NCBI GenBank assembly: GCA_044221445.1
Contig: JBGAPF010000002.1
Coordinates: 150,479-214,478 of the forward strand
Origin: JBDHTS01 sp044221445
Lineage (GTDB): Bacteria > Pseudomonadota > Alphaproteobacteria > Micavibrionales > Micavibrionaceae
Length of the DNA: 64,000 bases
Direction of reading: 5' to 3'
Below are positions 43,956-52,341 of the stretch, piece after piece. The number at the start of each line of letters is the position of its first letter. Position 1 is the stretch's first letter. Below the pieces are notes generated by a model, which saw only the letters and a program-made list of their open reading frames with translations, was not told the DNA's origin and did not search any database. The position numbers and the translations under genes are program-made.

Positions 43956-44329
43956 TCGCCGAAGACGACGCCTCCATGCTGCATTTCCTGGGCGGGGCGC
44001 TGGAACGCGCCGGTCATGCCGTTACCCTATGCGCCGACGGCGTCGAGGCGCTGGCCGCTTTTGAGGCTGCCCGCAAGGACGGCCCGGCCCCTTTCGACCT
44101 TCTCTTGGCCGACATCGTCATGCCCGGCATGGACGGGATCGAACTGTCCCAGCGCGCCACGGCCCTGTCCCCGGCCCTGAAAGTCATGTTTATCACCGGC
44201 TTTGCCGGGGTCGCCCTCGGCCAGGAAGAGGAAAACCGCAAAGTCATGTCCAAGCCCTTCCACCTGAACGACCTGATCGACCAGGTCAACCGGCTGCTGA
44301 ATGCGCCCGCCCCCGCACAAAACACTTGA
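43940..44329 (+). CDS. cpdR: CpdR-type single-domain response regulator
   Basis: 129 aa receiver domain with acidic residues ED-D at 8-10, the phosphorylation site Asp58 in LLLADIVMPGMDGIEL, and the CpdR-like stretch LKVMFITGFAGVAL followed by VMSKPFHLNDLIDQVNRLL. It has no output domain. In Caulobacter unphosphorylated CpdR primes ClpXP to degrade CtrA and other cell-cycle proteins, and it receives phosphate through the CckA-ChpT relay. It begins inside the end of the GH13 gene, an unusual pairing. A CtrA-like box upstream of flhF is consistent with an active CtrA network. Confidence 0.88.
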   Translation: MPRILIAEDDASMLHFLGGALERAGHAVTLCADGVEALAAFEAARKDGPAPFDLLLADIVMPGMDGIELSQRATALSPALKVMFITGFAGVALGQEEENRKVMSKPFHLNDLIDQVNRLLNAPAPAQNT

Positions 44330-44379
44330 AATCGCTTTTGTTTCTCATTACTGATAACCCACCCTTACGTTACCGGTAT

Positions 44380-44454
44380 GCGCACGTAGCTCAGTGGTAG
44401 AGCACTGTGTTGACATCGCAGGGGTCGCAAGTTCAATCCTTGCCGTGCGCACCA
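44380..44454 (+). tRNA. tRNA-Val (GAC)
   Basis: A full cloverleaf can be folded. The acceptor stem GCGCACG pairs with CGTGCGC. The D arm is GCTCAGTGGTAGAGC, the anticodon stem is CTGTG/CGCAG with loop TTGACAT (anticodon GAC), and the T arm is GCAAG-TTCAATC-CTTGC. The 3' ACCA is encoded at 44451-44454. GAC reads the valine codon GUC. Confidence 0.96.
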
Positions 44455-44516
44455 TTTTAAATCGCTCTTAAAAAAGTAGTTATCAAACTTGGGGCCACAT
44501 CTTTAATAAAAGACAG

Positions 44517-44553
44517 CTGCGCCTTTGGGATATCTCACCATGAATAGGCGCAG
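44517..44553. repeat. Inverted repeat downstream of tRNA-Val
   Basis: CTGCGCCT (44517-44524) and AGGCGCAG (44546-44553) form a perfect eight-base inverted repeat with a 21-base spacer in the gap between the tRNA and the next gene. There is no T-run. The rest of 44455-44643 shows no gene. Confidence 0.4.
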
Positions 44554-44643
44554 AGCAGGTTCGATAAACTTCCAAAGCGAAATAGAAGTATATCTTGTCT
44601 TATTATTTTGTATTGCTTCCCCTTTAAAACAGTAAGTGTGTCA

Positions 44644-45291
44644 TTACTGCTTACGCGTTTTTATAAATTTTCTGATAAATCCAAACGGTTCCGTCCCAAA
44701 CAACAATCGCCCCATCATCACGAACACGCCGCCGCGCATGTCGAACAGGGCGTTCTTGCCGATCACCTGAAGTTCTTCATAGGTTTTCAGGTACACATCG
44801 TCGATGCCGTCCGAAAGGCTTTGGGTCAGGTGGTCGCCTTCATCCGCTTTGATCAGATATGTCTCGTTCAAAGCCCGGTTCGGTTCGCCCTGGATGTTGT
44901 ATTGAAGGGCGTTGGCGATCATCTGGTATGCGACCGAGACGTTGACGAAACAGCCCATGTAGTCCGGCCCGAAATGGGCGCAGAACAGATAGCGGATCTT
45001 ATTCAGTTCCTCTACCGCGCCCTTCACGGCCTGCAGATTGGCGAGCGCGGGTTCGGAAAAGATTTTCAGGAAATCGGGATCGCCCTCCATCTCGTCGATC
45101 AACATCATGCGGATCAGCCGGTTGCTCTCGATAGCTTCCACCACCTGGGCCAGCAGGACGATGGATTTCTCCGCGATGTCGATCCGTTTCCGCCCCAGCG
45201 TCTCGAACTTCCACGAATTGAACCCGGCCAGCCCCGCCCCCGCCGCGCATACGGCGGCCAGGAACGTGCCGATGTCAAAGCTGAGATCCAT
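44644..45291 (-). CDS. Hypothetical protein with one N-terminal membrane segment
   Basis: 215 aa. Residues 5-25 (FDIGTFLAAVCAAGAGLAGF) are hydrophobic and likely span the inner membrane. The rest is helical and acidic (KRIDIAEKSIVLLAQVVEAIESNRLIRMMLIDEMEGDPDFLKIF), ending in a basic tail. This outline resembles small DUF4760-like membrane proteins, but the match is only by shape. No operon partner; a palindromic hairpin repeat (45316-45351) lies just upstream. Confidence 0.65.
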   Translation of the reverse strand: MDLSFDIGTFLAAVCAAGAGLAGFNSWKFETLGRKRIDIAEKSIVLLAQVVEAIESNRLIRMMLIDEMEGDPDFLKIFSEPALANLQAVKGAVEELNKIRYLFCAHFGPDYMGCFVNVSVAYQMIANALQYNIQGEPNRALNETYLIKADEGDHLTQSLSDGIDDVYLKTYEELQVIGKNALFDMRGGVFVMMGRLLFGTEPFGFIRKFIKTRKQ

Positions 45292-45315
45292 GAGGCGTTA
45301 TAGCGCAGCTGTCCC

Positions 45316-45351
45316 CCCTTGTCATCCCGGCCTGTCAAAGGATGACAAGGG
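45316..45351. repeat. Long palindromic hairpin (REP-like element)
   Basis: CCCTTGTCATCC and GGATGACAAGGG form a perfect 12-base inverted repeat around a 12-base loop that itself contains GGCCTGTCAAA. TGTCATCC-type palindromes are common dispersed intergenic elements in alphaproteobacteria. A shorter related palindrome, CATCCCGGATGACAG, occurs at about 62716-62730. It sits between two divergent genes and could also serve as a stem-loop for transcripts read through the gap. Confidence 0.6.
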
Positions 45352-45474
45352 AAGCGCACCCCATTTACCAGAACATTCGAGATAAAAACCGCAAGACAGA
45401 TTCCGGCAAACCATTTATACTTCCCCTGGATTGTTTCTTATCCCTGCCTCTTCTCACCACATCAAGTCTTCATC

Positions 45475-46179
45475 ATGAAACGCCCCGTCCTCACCCTGAC
45501 TCTTCTTGCGGCCGCCCTGATGTATGGCGCGCCTGCCTTTGCGCAGGCCACGCTGCAGCCCGCCCAGGGCGGCGGGTTGATGCCCCGGGTCGATGCGGGC
45601 GCGGGAACGCCGGTTGCCGATGAAAGCGACACACACCCGGCGCTCAGCCTGACGCCCGATAAGTCCGAAATGCTGCATCTCGACCGTGACGCAGGGACGA
45701 TCATCGTCGGCAACCCCGCGCATCTGAGCGCGATCCTGGATTCCAGCCGCACCATCCTTCTGGTGCCGCGCGCGCCCGGCTCCACTATGTTCACCGTGCT
45801 GGATTCCCAGCGTAAGGTGATCATGCAGCGTCATGTCTTCGTCGACGCGCCCGCCGACAAATACATCCGCATTCGCCGCAACTGCGCGCTTGGCCGCGGC
45901 GGCTGCCAGCCGACATCTGTCTATTACTGCCCCGACATCTGTCATGAAATCTCGGTCCAGCAGGCGTCCACCGGCGCGCCCGTGACCCAGACCGACGTGG
46001 CGTCAGGCGCACCGGCCCCCGCCCCTGCGCCCGCTAGCGGCATGCCGCCCGCGCCGACCGGCCTGAGCAACCAGCCTGCCGCGCCCGAACCCGAACCGGC
46101 GGCCGAAGAATCCTATGAACCCGAGGCCGTCCCGGAAGACCCCGGCGCTGGCGATACAGCCGGTTCCGCGGGTCAGTGA
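45475..46179 (+). CDS. Tad pilus assembly N-terminal-domain protein (CpaC N-domain-like)
   Basis: 234 aa with a signal peptide (MKRPVLTLTLLAAALMYGAPAFAQ). Residues 55-125 (KSEMLHLDRDAGTIIVGNPAHLSAILDSSRTILLVPRAPGSTMFTVLDSQRKVIMQRHVFV) match the N-terminal domain of the secretin CpaC/RcpA, but the secretin barrel is absent. The C-terminus is a Pro/Ala/Glu-rich tail, likely disordered. Free-standing copies of this domain occur beside alphaproteobacterial tad loci. It is followed after about 85 bases by a tadD-like gene. Confidence 0.8.
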   Translation: MKRPVLTLTLLAAALMYGAPAFAQATLQPAQGGGLMPRVDAGAGTPVADESDTHPALSLTPDKSEMLHLDRDAGTIIVGNPAHLSAILDSSRTILLVPRAPGSTMFTVLDSQRKVIMQRHVFVDAPADKYIRIRRNCALGRGGCQPTSVYYCPDICHEISVQQASTGAPVTQTDVASGAPAPAPAPASGMPPAPTGLSNQPAAPEPEPAAEESYEPEAVPEDPGAGDTAGSAGQ

Positions 46180-46265
46180 GTTGACTTTGGCGCGCCGGGC
46201 GGCAATTTAAGGGTCGAAGAGACACGAAGAGTATGCTACAAAATGCGGGAGAGGTTGCTGCCGAC

Positions 46266-46997
46266 ATGCCTGGGTTTTCCAAAAGACTGATACCTGTTCT
46301 ATTACTGGCCGGCGTCGCGCTGTCGGCTTCCGCGTGCGTGTCGCCGCAGGGCGCTGCCACGCTTGACCGTCAGAACAAGATCAACGGCGTGCTGGAAAAG
46401 GCCGCACTGGAATCCAAGGGCAATTCGAAACAGTCTCTCGGAGTCGTCGAGGCTCTCTATAAACGCAAAAGCGACGATCCGCAGGCCGCGCTCGACTATG
46501 CCCAGGCTTTGCGTGAAAACGGCAGGCTGCAGCGCGCCGCCATCGTCCTCGATCCGTTCGTCCAGGACGGAAAATCCAAAAATTCCGGCGTCATCGCCGA
46601 ATACGGCGCTATCCAGGCCGCCATGGGCAATTATAAAGACGCCGAACAATACGCCCGCAAGGCAGTCCTGCTGAACCCCAAAAACGGCCAGGCCTATCAC
46701 ATCCTCGGCATCGCGCTCGATGCGCAGGGCCATCACGATCAGGCCGAAGTCGCCTTCCGCAAGGCGCTCGACAACTGGCAGGGCGACCCGACGCCTGTCC
46801 TCAACAATCTTGGCCTGAATCTGGCCGCGCAAGGCTTCCTCGACGAAGCGGTCGAAACGCTGCGCAAGGCCGTGACCCTGTCGCCCGGCCGCACGGAAAT
46901 CGAACGGAATTTAAGGATCGTCAGCGCCCTGCAGTCGCAAAGCCCATCACATGGCCGCCCCGTGCCGCCCCCGCCGCGCAAGCCGGCCCAGGGCTGA
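46266..46997 (+). CDS. tadD: TadD-like TPR protein of the Tad pilus
   Basis: 243 aa. The N-terminal segment FSKRLIPVLLLAGVALSASAC is a signal peptide, possibly a lipoprotein signal with Cys at the cleavage point. At least four TPR units follow (DPQAALDYAQALRENGRLQRAAIVL, SGVIAEYGAIQAAMGNYKDAEQYARKAVLLNP, AYHILGIALDAQGHHDQAEVAFRKAL, PVLNNLGLNLAAQGFLDEAVETLRKAVTLSP). TadD supports assembly of the Tad secretin. It is convergent with tadC, with nine bases between. An ATG at 46233 is an alternative start. Confidence 0.85.
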   Translation: MPGFSKRLIPVLLLAGVALSASACVSPQGAATLDRQNKINGVLEKAALESKGNSKQSLGVVEALYKRKSDDPQAALDYAQALRENGRLQRAAIVLDPFVQDGKSKNSGVIAEYGAIQAAMGNYKDAEQYARKAVLLNPKNGQAYHILGIALDAQGHHDQAEVAFRKALDNWQGDPTPVLNNLGLNLAAQGFLDEAVETLRKAVTLSPGRTEIERNLRIVSALQSQSPSHGRPVPPPPRKPAQG

Positions 46998-47006
46998 TAA
47001 AGGCCG

Positions 47007-47954
47007 CTATTTTCCCATGACCGCCGTGGCCTGCAGAATCGCAGGCCCCAGGATGACGATAAACAGCACCGGCAGGAAGAACAGGATCATCGGCACGGTC
47101 AGTTTGGGCGGCAGGGACGCCGCCTTACGCTCCGCCTCCTGCATCCGCGCGTCGCGCAGTTCGTCTGCCATCACCCGCATCGCCTGCGTCACCGACGTTC
47201 CGTACTGCTCCGCTTGGATCAGCGCGGTCGCGAAACTTCTGGCCGCGCCGGAGCCGACCCGCCGCGCGAAATCCTGAAGCGCCGAGCGGCGGTCGTTCAG
47301 CATGGCCATCTCGGCGCTCAGTATTCCCAGTTCTTCCGCCAAGGTCGGTGAATGTTCGGCGATTTCCTCGGCGATCCGCGCCACCGTCTGCTCAAGACCG
47401 ATTCCGCCCTGCACGCAGATCAGCATCATGTCGAGCCCGTCCGGAAAACTCTGGTTCATGTCCTGGGTGCGCTTCTGGATCTTGTTCTTGACCAGAAGCG
47501 AGGGCAGTTTGTATCCCGCAAACGCTGCCGCGGCCAGAATGCCCATGACGATGGCATTGCTGAAATCCTTGTCGCTCTTGGCGATGATCAGCATGGCGAA
47601 TCCCATGAACAGGAACGGCAGCACCGTGCGGATGACGATGAATTTAAGAGGTGCGGCGGGGCTTCGTATCCCCGCCTGCAGCAACTGGTCGCGCACTTTC
47701 TCGCCCATGTCGCCCAGCATCTTCTGGATCTTGAACAGCATGGCCATCGACTCGCGGGCGGACATGTTCTTGCCTTTGCCGCGGTGGGCGACTTCATGCT
47801 TGGTCTGTTCGAAGAGGTCGCGGCGGCGCTTCTCTATGATCGACTGGTATCGCTCCTTCTTGTCGCCGCGGTTGAGCAGTGGCAGCGCGAACGCCACGAA
47901 CGATGCCGCCGCCGCCAGGGCCGTCAGGACGATGACGATAAAGTCGGTGTTCAT
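47007..47954 (-). CDS. tadC: Tad pilus inner-membrane protein TadC
   Basis: 315 aa, GspF/TadC family. Membrane segments lie near the N-terminus (IVIVLTALAAAASFVAFALPLL), in the middle (FIVIRTVLPFLFMGFAMLIIA, AIVMGILAAAAFAGYKLPSLL) and at the C-terminus (TVPMILFFLPVLFIVILGPAIL). The cytosolic F domain shows FPDGLDMMLICVQGGIGLEQTVARIAEE. It forms the platform with TadB. It is six bases downstream of tadB in the same operon. Confidence 0.93.
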   Translation of the reverse strand: MNTDFIVIVLTALAAAASFVAFALPLLNRGDKKERYQSIIEKRRRDLFEQTKHEVAHRGKGKNMSARESMAMLFKIQKMLGDMGEKVRDQLLQAGIRSPAAPLKFIVIRTVLPFLFMGFAMLIIAKSDKDFSNAIVMGILAAAAFAGYKLPSLLVKNKIQKRTQDMNQSFPDGLDMMLICVQGGIGLEQTVARIAEEIAEHSPTLAEELGILSAEMAMLNDRRSALQDFARRVGSGAARSFATALIQAEQYGTSVTQAMRVMADELRDARMQEAERKAASLPPKLTVPMILFFLPVLFIVILGPAILQATAVMGK

Positions 47955-47960
47955 AATCCG

Positions 47961-48944
47961 TTACACCTTGAAGTTAATCATGATTTTCATCACGAAAATG
48001 CCGCAGGACATCCAGAACAGCCCGAACGCGATCAGGATATTCCCCGTCGTGGTATGGAACAGCGGGTCCATATATTCCCCGTTGATCAGCATCAGGCCAC
48101 TCCCGACAAGGAAAGGCAGCGCTCCGATGATCGCCGCCGACGTCTTGGCTTCCGAAGACAGCGCCTGCACCTTGCGCTTCAGCTTGAACCGCGCCCGGAT
48201 CACACCCGCCAGGTTCATCAGCACCTCGGAAAGGCTGGATCCCGTCTGCTGCTGGATGGTGATGCCGGTCGCGAACATCTGCATTTCCGTGATCGGCATG
48301 CGCCGCGCCGCGTCGAGGCAGGCTTCGGGCAGCGGGACGCCGATTTTCTGGGAATCGTAAATTCGTGACATTTCCTCGCCCACAGGCCCGGTGAATTCGC
48401 GCGACGCCATGCGGATCGCCTCGGCCACCGGCATCCCGGCTTTCAGCAGACGCACCATCGCTTCCAGCGCATCGGCGAACTCCATCAGGAATTTTTTCTG
48501 CCGCTTCTTGATCTTGCGGCGCAGGAACAGGCGCGGCAGGCCGAGAACACCGACGATCCCTGCCAGAGGGACGGTCACGGGCAGCATCGGCGCCTTCATG
48601 ACCAGCGCCAGCAGCATGGTTACGAGGCCGACGCCGAGCGATGCAAGCCAGTAACGGCGCACCGGGATGGTAAGGCCCGCCTGCATCAGGAGTTCTTTTG
48701 TACCGATTTTTCCTTTTTTCTGAACGCCGTCGCCGCCGTCTTTCAGTTTTTTGGCGATCTCTGCCCGGCGCTTGTTCTGCAAATCCTTATCGCTGCGCGC
48801 GCCCTTGCCGTTCCCGGCGCGCCCGCGAATGACGCTCATCATCCGCTCTTCGCGGCTTTTTCGTCCCGCATGCTGAACGGCCCATCCCGTGCCCCCGACG
48901 GACAGGACCAACAGCACGACGATAAGAAGAACCAGGGGCGACAT
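47961..48944 (-). CDS. tadB: Tad pilus inner-membrane protein TadB
   Basis: 327 aa. The type II secretion F domain is clear (FLMEFADALEAMVRLLKAGMPVAEAIRMASREFTGPVGEEMSRIYD, and MFATGITIQQQTGSSLSEVLMNLAGVIRARF) with paired membrane segments at both ends. Its ATG overlaps the stop of cpaF as TAATG, so the genes are translationally coupled. Confidence 0.94.
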   Translation of the reverse strand: MSPLVLLIVVLLVLSVGGTGWAVQHAGRKSREERMMSVIRGRAGNGKGARSDKDLQNKRRAEIAKKLKDGGDGVQKKGKIGTKELLMQAGLTIPVRRYWLASLGVGLVTMLLALVMKAPMLPVTVPLAGIVGVLGLPRLFLRRKIKKRQKKFLMEFADALEAMVRLLKAGMPVAEAIRMASREFTGPVGEEMSRIYDSQKIGVPLPEACLDAARRMPITEMQMFATGITIQQQTGSSLSEVLMNLAGVIRARFKLKRKVQALSSEAKTSAAIIGALPFLVGSGLMLINGEYMDPLFHTTTGNILIAFGLFWMSCGIFVMKIMINFKV

Positions 48945-50500
48945 TACCCGAACGCCTCCTCCATCGCATCGAGCACCAGCTGCTCCACCCCGAATTGCCG
49001 CGCCTTGTCGTAGAATTTAGGGCGCAGCCCGCTGGACCGCAGCCTGGTGATCAGCTTGCCTTTTTCATCCTCGCCCTGGATTTCCAGGACGAACAGGTCC
49101 TGCATGGTGACAACCTCGCCTTCCATGCCGGTGATTTCCGATACGTGCGTCACTTTCCTTGACCCGTCGCGCAGGCGCTGAACCTGGATGATGCAGTTCA
49201 CCGCCGAGGCGATCTGCTCCCGCACCGCCGCGGACGGCAGGTTCAGCCCCCCCATCGCGATCATGTTTTCCATCCGCGTGATTGCCTCGCGCGGATTGTT
49301 GGCGTGCACCGTGCCCATCGACCCGTCATGACCCGTATTCATGGCCTGCAGCAGGTCGAACGCTTCCGGCCCGCGCACCTCGCCGACGATGATCCGCTCC
49401 GGCCGCATCCTCAGGCAGTTCTTGATCAGGTCCCGCATCGTGATCTCGCCGACGCCTTCAAGATTCGGCGGCCGGGTTTCAAGGCGCACCACATGCGGCT
49501 GCTGCAGCTGAAGTTCGCAGGCGTCCTCGCAGGTGATGACCCGCTCCCCTGCCTCGATATAACGGGTCAGCGCATTCAGCATCGTCGTCTTGCCCGATCC
49601 TGTGCCGCCCGATACCAGGACGTTCACGCGGCAGCGCCCGATCGCCATGATCAGCTTGGCGCAGGACGGGGTCATCGCCCCGAACTCCAGAAGCTTGTCG
49701 AGCGTGAGCTTGTCTTTTTTGAATTTCCGGATGGTCATGCATGACCCGTCGACTGCCAACGGCGGAATGATCACGTTGACCCGCGATCCGTCAGGCAGCC
49801 GCGCGTCGCAGATCGGCGAGCTTTCGTCCACGCGCCGCCCGATCGCGCCGACAATTCTCTGGCAGATCGTGGTCAGATGCTGGTTGTCGCGGAACTTGAT
49901 GTCGGTCCGCTGGATCTTTCCTGACACCTCTATATAAGTCGTGTCAGGTCCGTTGATCATTATATCCGCGATGTCGTCGCGTTCCAGAAGCGGTTCAAGC
50001 GGCCCGAAGCCGAGCATATCGTCGGCGCATTCTTTTGCCACCTGTTCCAGTTCCGTCGGCGTGATATCGAGATTGCGGAACCGCGCGATCTCTTCCACCG
50101 CCGACTGCACCTCCTCCCGCGCAGCGCGCGAATCCATACGCGCCAGCGCTTTCAGGTCGATCCCGTCGCGCAGGTCCATCCAGATCCGGTTCCGGGCCCG
50201 CTGCAGACGCAGTGACGTCACGGAATCGATCTTGCCGTTGCCGGTGACGTTGGTGACGACCTCTTCATGGTCGTCCATGATTCCGTCATCCATCGCCTTC
50301 AAGGGCTTCATGACCTCGCCGCTGGCCTGACGCTCCTGGCTCTTTTCCTGTGATAAAGCTTTCAGCTGCGCCGCCTGCTGATCGGACATGGCCGTTGGCT
50401 TTGGAGCGGCCTTCGGCGCGGCGGCTGGCTTCTCCGTCGGCGCGCGCGGCGGCGGGACGGGTTTTGAAGGCGGGCCTGAATCTGTTTTTTTGCCGAACAT
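48944..50500 (-). CDS. cpaF: Tad pilus assembly ATPase CpaF/TadA
   Basis: 518 aa hexameric secretion ATPase that drives pilus extension and retraction. Domain order: a Pro/Ala/Lys-rich N-terminal 60 residues, an N-terminal helical domain, then the ATPase with Walker A SGGTGSGKTTMLN, the Asp box DACELQLQQPHVVRLETRP, Walker B ERIIVGEVRGPEAFDLLQAMNTGHDGSMGTVHANN with the His box, as in the CpaF subgroup. It follows cpaE after 17 bases. Confidence 0.96.
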   Translation of the reverse strand: MFGKKTDSGPPSKPVPPPRAPTEKPAAAPKAAPKPTAMSDQQAAQLKALSQEKSQERQASGEVMKPLKAMDDGIMDDHEEVVTNVTGNGKIDSVTSLRLQRARNRIWMDLRDGIDLKALARMDSRAAREEVQSAVEEIARFRNLDITPTELEQVAKECADDMLGFGPLEPLLERDDIADIMINGPDTTYIEVSGKIQRTDIKFRDNQHLTTICQRIVGAIGRRVDESSPICDARLPDGSRVNVIIPPLAVDGSCMTIRKFKKDKLTLDKLLEFGAMTPSCAKLIMAIGRCRVNVLVSGGTGSGKTTMLNALTRYIEAGERVITCEDACELQLQQPHVVRLETRPPNLEGVGEITMRDLIKNCLRMRPERIIVGEVRGPEAFDLLQAMNTGHDGSMGTVHANNPREAITRMENMIAMGGLNLPSAAVREQIASAVNCIIQVQRLRDGSRKVTHVSEITGMEGEVVTMQDLFVLEIQGEDEKGKLITRLRSSGLRPKFYDKARQFGVEQLVLDAMEEAFG

Positions 50501-50517
50501 CGCTGGTCCGCCCTTCG

Positions 50518-51765
50518 TCAGCTTTTAGTCTTAAGACGGGTCAGCAGGCTGTTCAGCCCTGTCTTTTTGTCGGCCTGCTCAGGTTCATCCTGATCCGCGT
50601 TCAGGATTTTCAGGATCGACGGCATCAGCTGGCCCGTCACGACCTCGCCCGCTTTGTCGGCATGCAGCTTACGTCCTTCGTTTTCGATACTGGCGAACAG
50701 CGCCGGCTCGAACGGGATCGCCCCGCCCAGCTTGCGGTCGAGTCCCTGCTCGATCTGCGACTTGCTGATTTCCTGTTTGCCTGCGAAACCCTGCATGTTC
50801 AGCATAACCTCGATGCCCTCATCAGAATTACCGCGCAGATCTTTGATTTCCTGCATTAATGTGCGTGCGGCACGCACCGAAGGCAGCGCTGGCGTGGTCA
50901 GAAGAATGATTTTATGCGCACGCGTCAGAACGGTGCGTTTCAAATCGTGCGGGGCCGACGACAGGTCCACCAGGACCACGGGATAGATCGCCATCACATA
51001 ATCGAGCAAGCTTTCATACTGCGTCGCGTCGACCAGGTTTTCAAGCATCGCGTCGCCGCCGCTGCTCAGAACCGAAAGCCGTGGCCCCGCGCTGAAAATC
51101 ATCCGGGTCAGGCTGTCTTCGTTCCTTTCGGCGGCCGCTTTCGCTGCCTCGGCCAGCGTCGCCGCCGGCTCGAAATTCATCCCGACGCTCAGGGTCGACC
51201 ATCCGCCTGCGGCGTCCAGCAGGAATGTCTTCTGCCTGTGTTTCTCTGCCAGAGCCCAGGCGGCGGTCTGGCTCAACGCTGTCGCGCCGACTCCCCCTTT
51301 TACGCCCATAATGGCGATCAGGCGGCTGCCCGTTGCGCCAAGCTGTTCCAGCAGCGTCGCAGCGATGTCGTTGCCAAGCGTTTCCGTTTGCAGAGGCTTC
51401 ACCAGATAATCGCTCACGCCCATGCCGATCAGGCGGCGGTAAAGGTTGACGTCGTTCACAGGCCCGATAACGATGGCCCGTGTGCCTTCGCTGCAATAGG
51501 CGGAAAGTTCTTCGAGTTTTCCGGAAAAGCTTTCGTCTATGTCGTCCGTCTGGACGATGATCAGCTGCGGCGACGCCGCGCCGCCCGCATACATATCGAT
51601 AGCCGCCCGCGCGTCCCCGTCATGGACGTCCAGAACCACCCTTGCAAAACGCCAATCCTGCTTCAACGCCTGGAAGGCCGCACGGCTGGACTCGTCCCGC
51701 GTGAACAGGTCGACGCGGGCGGCAGGCAGCAATACGGACAGGGTTGATGTGTCGTCTTTACTCAT
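50518..51765 (-). CDS. cpaE: Tad pilus localisation protein CpaE/TadZ
   Basis: 415 aa. An N-terminal receiver-like domain (residues 1-130) with GMGVSDYLVKPLQTETL precedes a ParA/MinD-like domain. Its deviant Walker A reads GVKGGVGATALSQ, so the usual KT pair is replaced by AT, as in many CpaE proteins that do not hydrolyse ATP strongly. Further motifs: TFLLDAAGGWSTLSVGMN and VVLVDLSSAPHDL. CpaE places the pilus at a cell pole. It is the first gene of the cpaE-cpaF-tadB-tadC unit. Confidence 0.92.
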   Translation of the reverse strand: MSKDDTSTLSVLLPAARVDLFTRDESSRAAFQALKQDWRFARVVLDVHDGDARAAIDMYAGGAASPQLIIVQTDDIDESFSGKLEELSAYCSEGTRAIVIGPVNDVNLYRRLIGMGVSDYLVKPLQTETLGNDIAATLLEQLGATGSRLIAIMGVKGGVGATALSQTAAWALAEKHRQKTFLLDAAGGWSTLSVGMNFEPAATLAEAAKAAAERNEDSLTRMIFSAGPRLSVLSSGGDAMLENLVDATQYESLLDYVMAIYPVVLVDLSSAPHDLKRTVLTRAHKIILLTTPALPSVRAARTLMQEIKDLRGNSDEGIEVMLNMQGFAGKQEISKSQIEQGLDRKLGGAIPFEPALFASIENEGRKLHADKAGEVVTGQLMPSILKILNADQDEPEQADKKTGLNSLLTRLKTKS

Positions 51766-51954
51766 AAACCTTTATTTCTGCTGATAATTCAATGACCTCG
51801 GGCAAATAGAGACGGTTTTTCGCCCTACCATGATTGCGCAAAAACATTACCAGAAGGTTGATAAGGCCTTATATTATTTGGAATTGTTGAGCGGCAAAAG
51901 CGCGATTGACCGATAACCGGTGTTTCACGGCTTAAATATAAGAATCAGCCCTGC

Positions 51955-52191
51955 TCAGTCGATTATGATAACGTTATCGATAATTTCTGGATCGAGATCG
52001 CCCTCGTTCCATTCGAGTTGGTCCGCAGGTTGCGCCATTGCCTGTCTTGCCTCATACCCCCAGCGTCCCGTTAGATCGTTTTTGGCTTCAATAGCCCAGT
52101 CCAGCGCCTCTAAAATAGTTTCTCTCTCGGTCTGGATCTTGGCGGCATCCATTTTCTCACGGCACCAGCGCCCGAACGCGTTGCCCTGCAT
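51955..52191 (-). CDS. Small hypothetical protein
   Basis: 78 aa, acidic: MQGNAFGRWCREKMDAAKI, then EALDWAIEAKNDLTGRWGYEARQAMAQ and an acid-rich end (EWNEGDLDPEIIDNVIIID). No family recognised. The amphipathic central helix and the acidic tail are protein-like, and no competing frame is convincing. A TTG two codons upstream is an alternative start. It lies between the tad operon and the frameshifted kinase gene. Confidence 0.5.
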   Translation of the reverse strand: MQGNAFGRWCREKMDAAKIQTERETILEALDWAIEAKNDLTGRWGYEARQAMAQPADQLEWNEGDLDPEIIDNVIIID

Positions 52192-52341
52192 TGCCAAAAC
52201 CGCGCTCTCAGAAAGCCCGGACTGGGAAAGCTAGACAAAGACACGGTGCCCTTCCTGTATTTTCATTGCGCTTCTTTCATACGATAATAGTTGAATATCA
52301 AGTCTGTATGAGGACCGTAGTCTTAGACAAGCTCGAAACGG

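Noticed and set aside
44455..44643. Integrated element next to tRNA-Val
   Set aside because: No integrase, no convincing duplicate of the tRNA 3' end and no phage genes are seen; only an inverted repeat is present.
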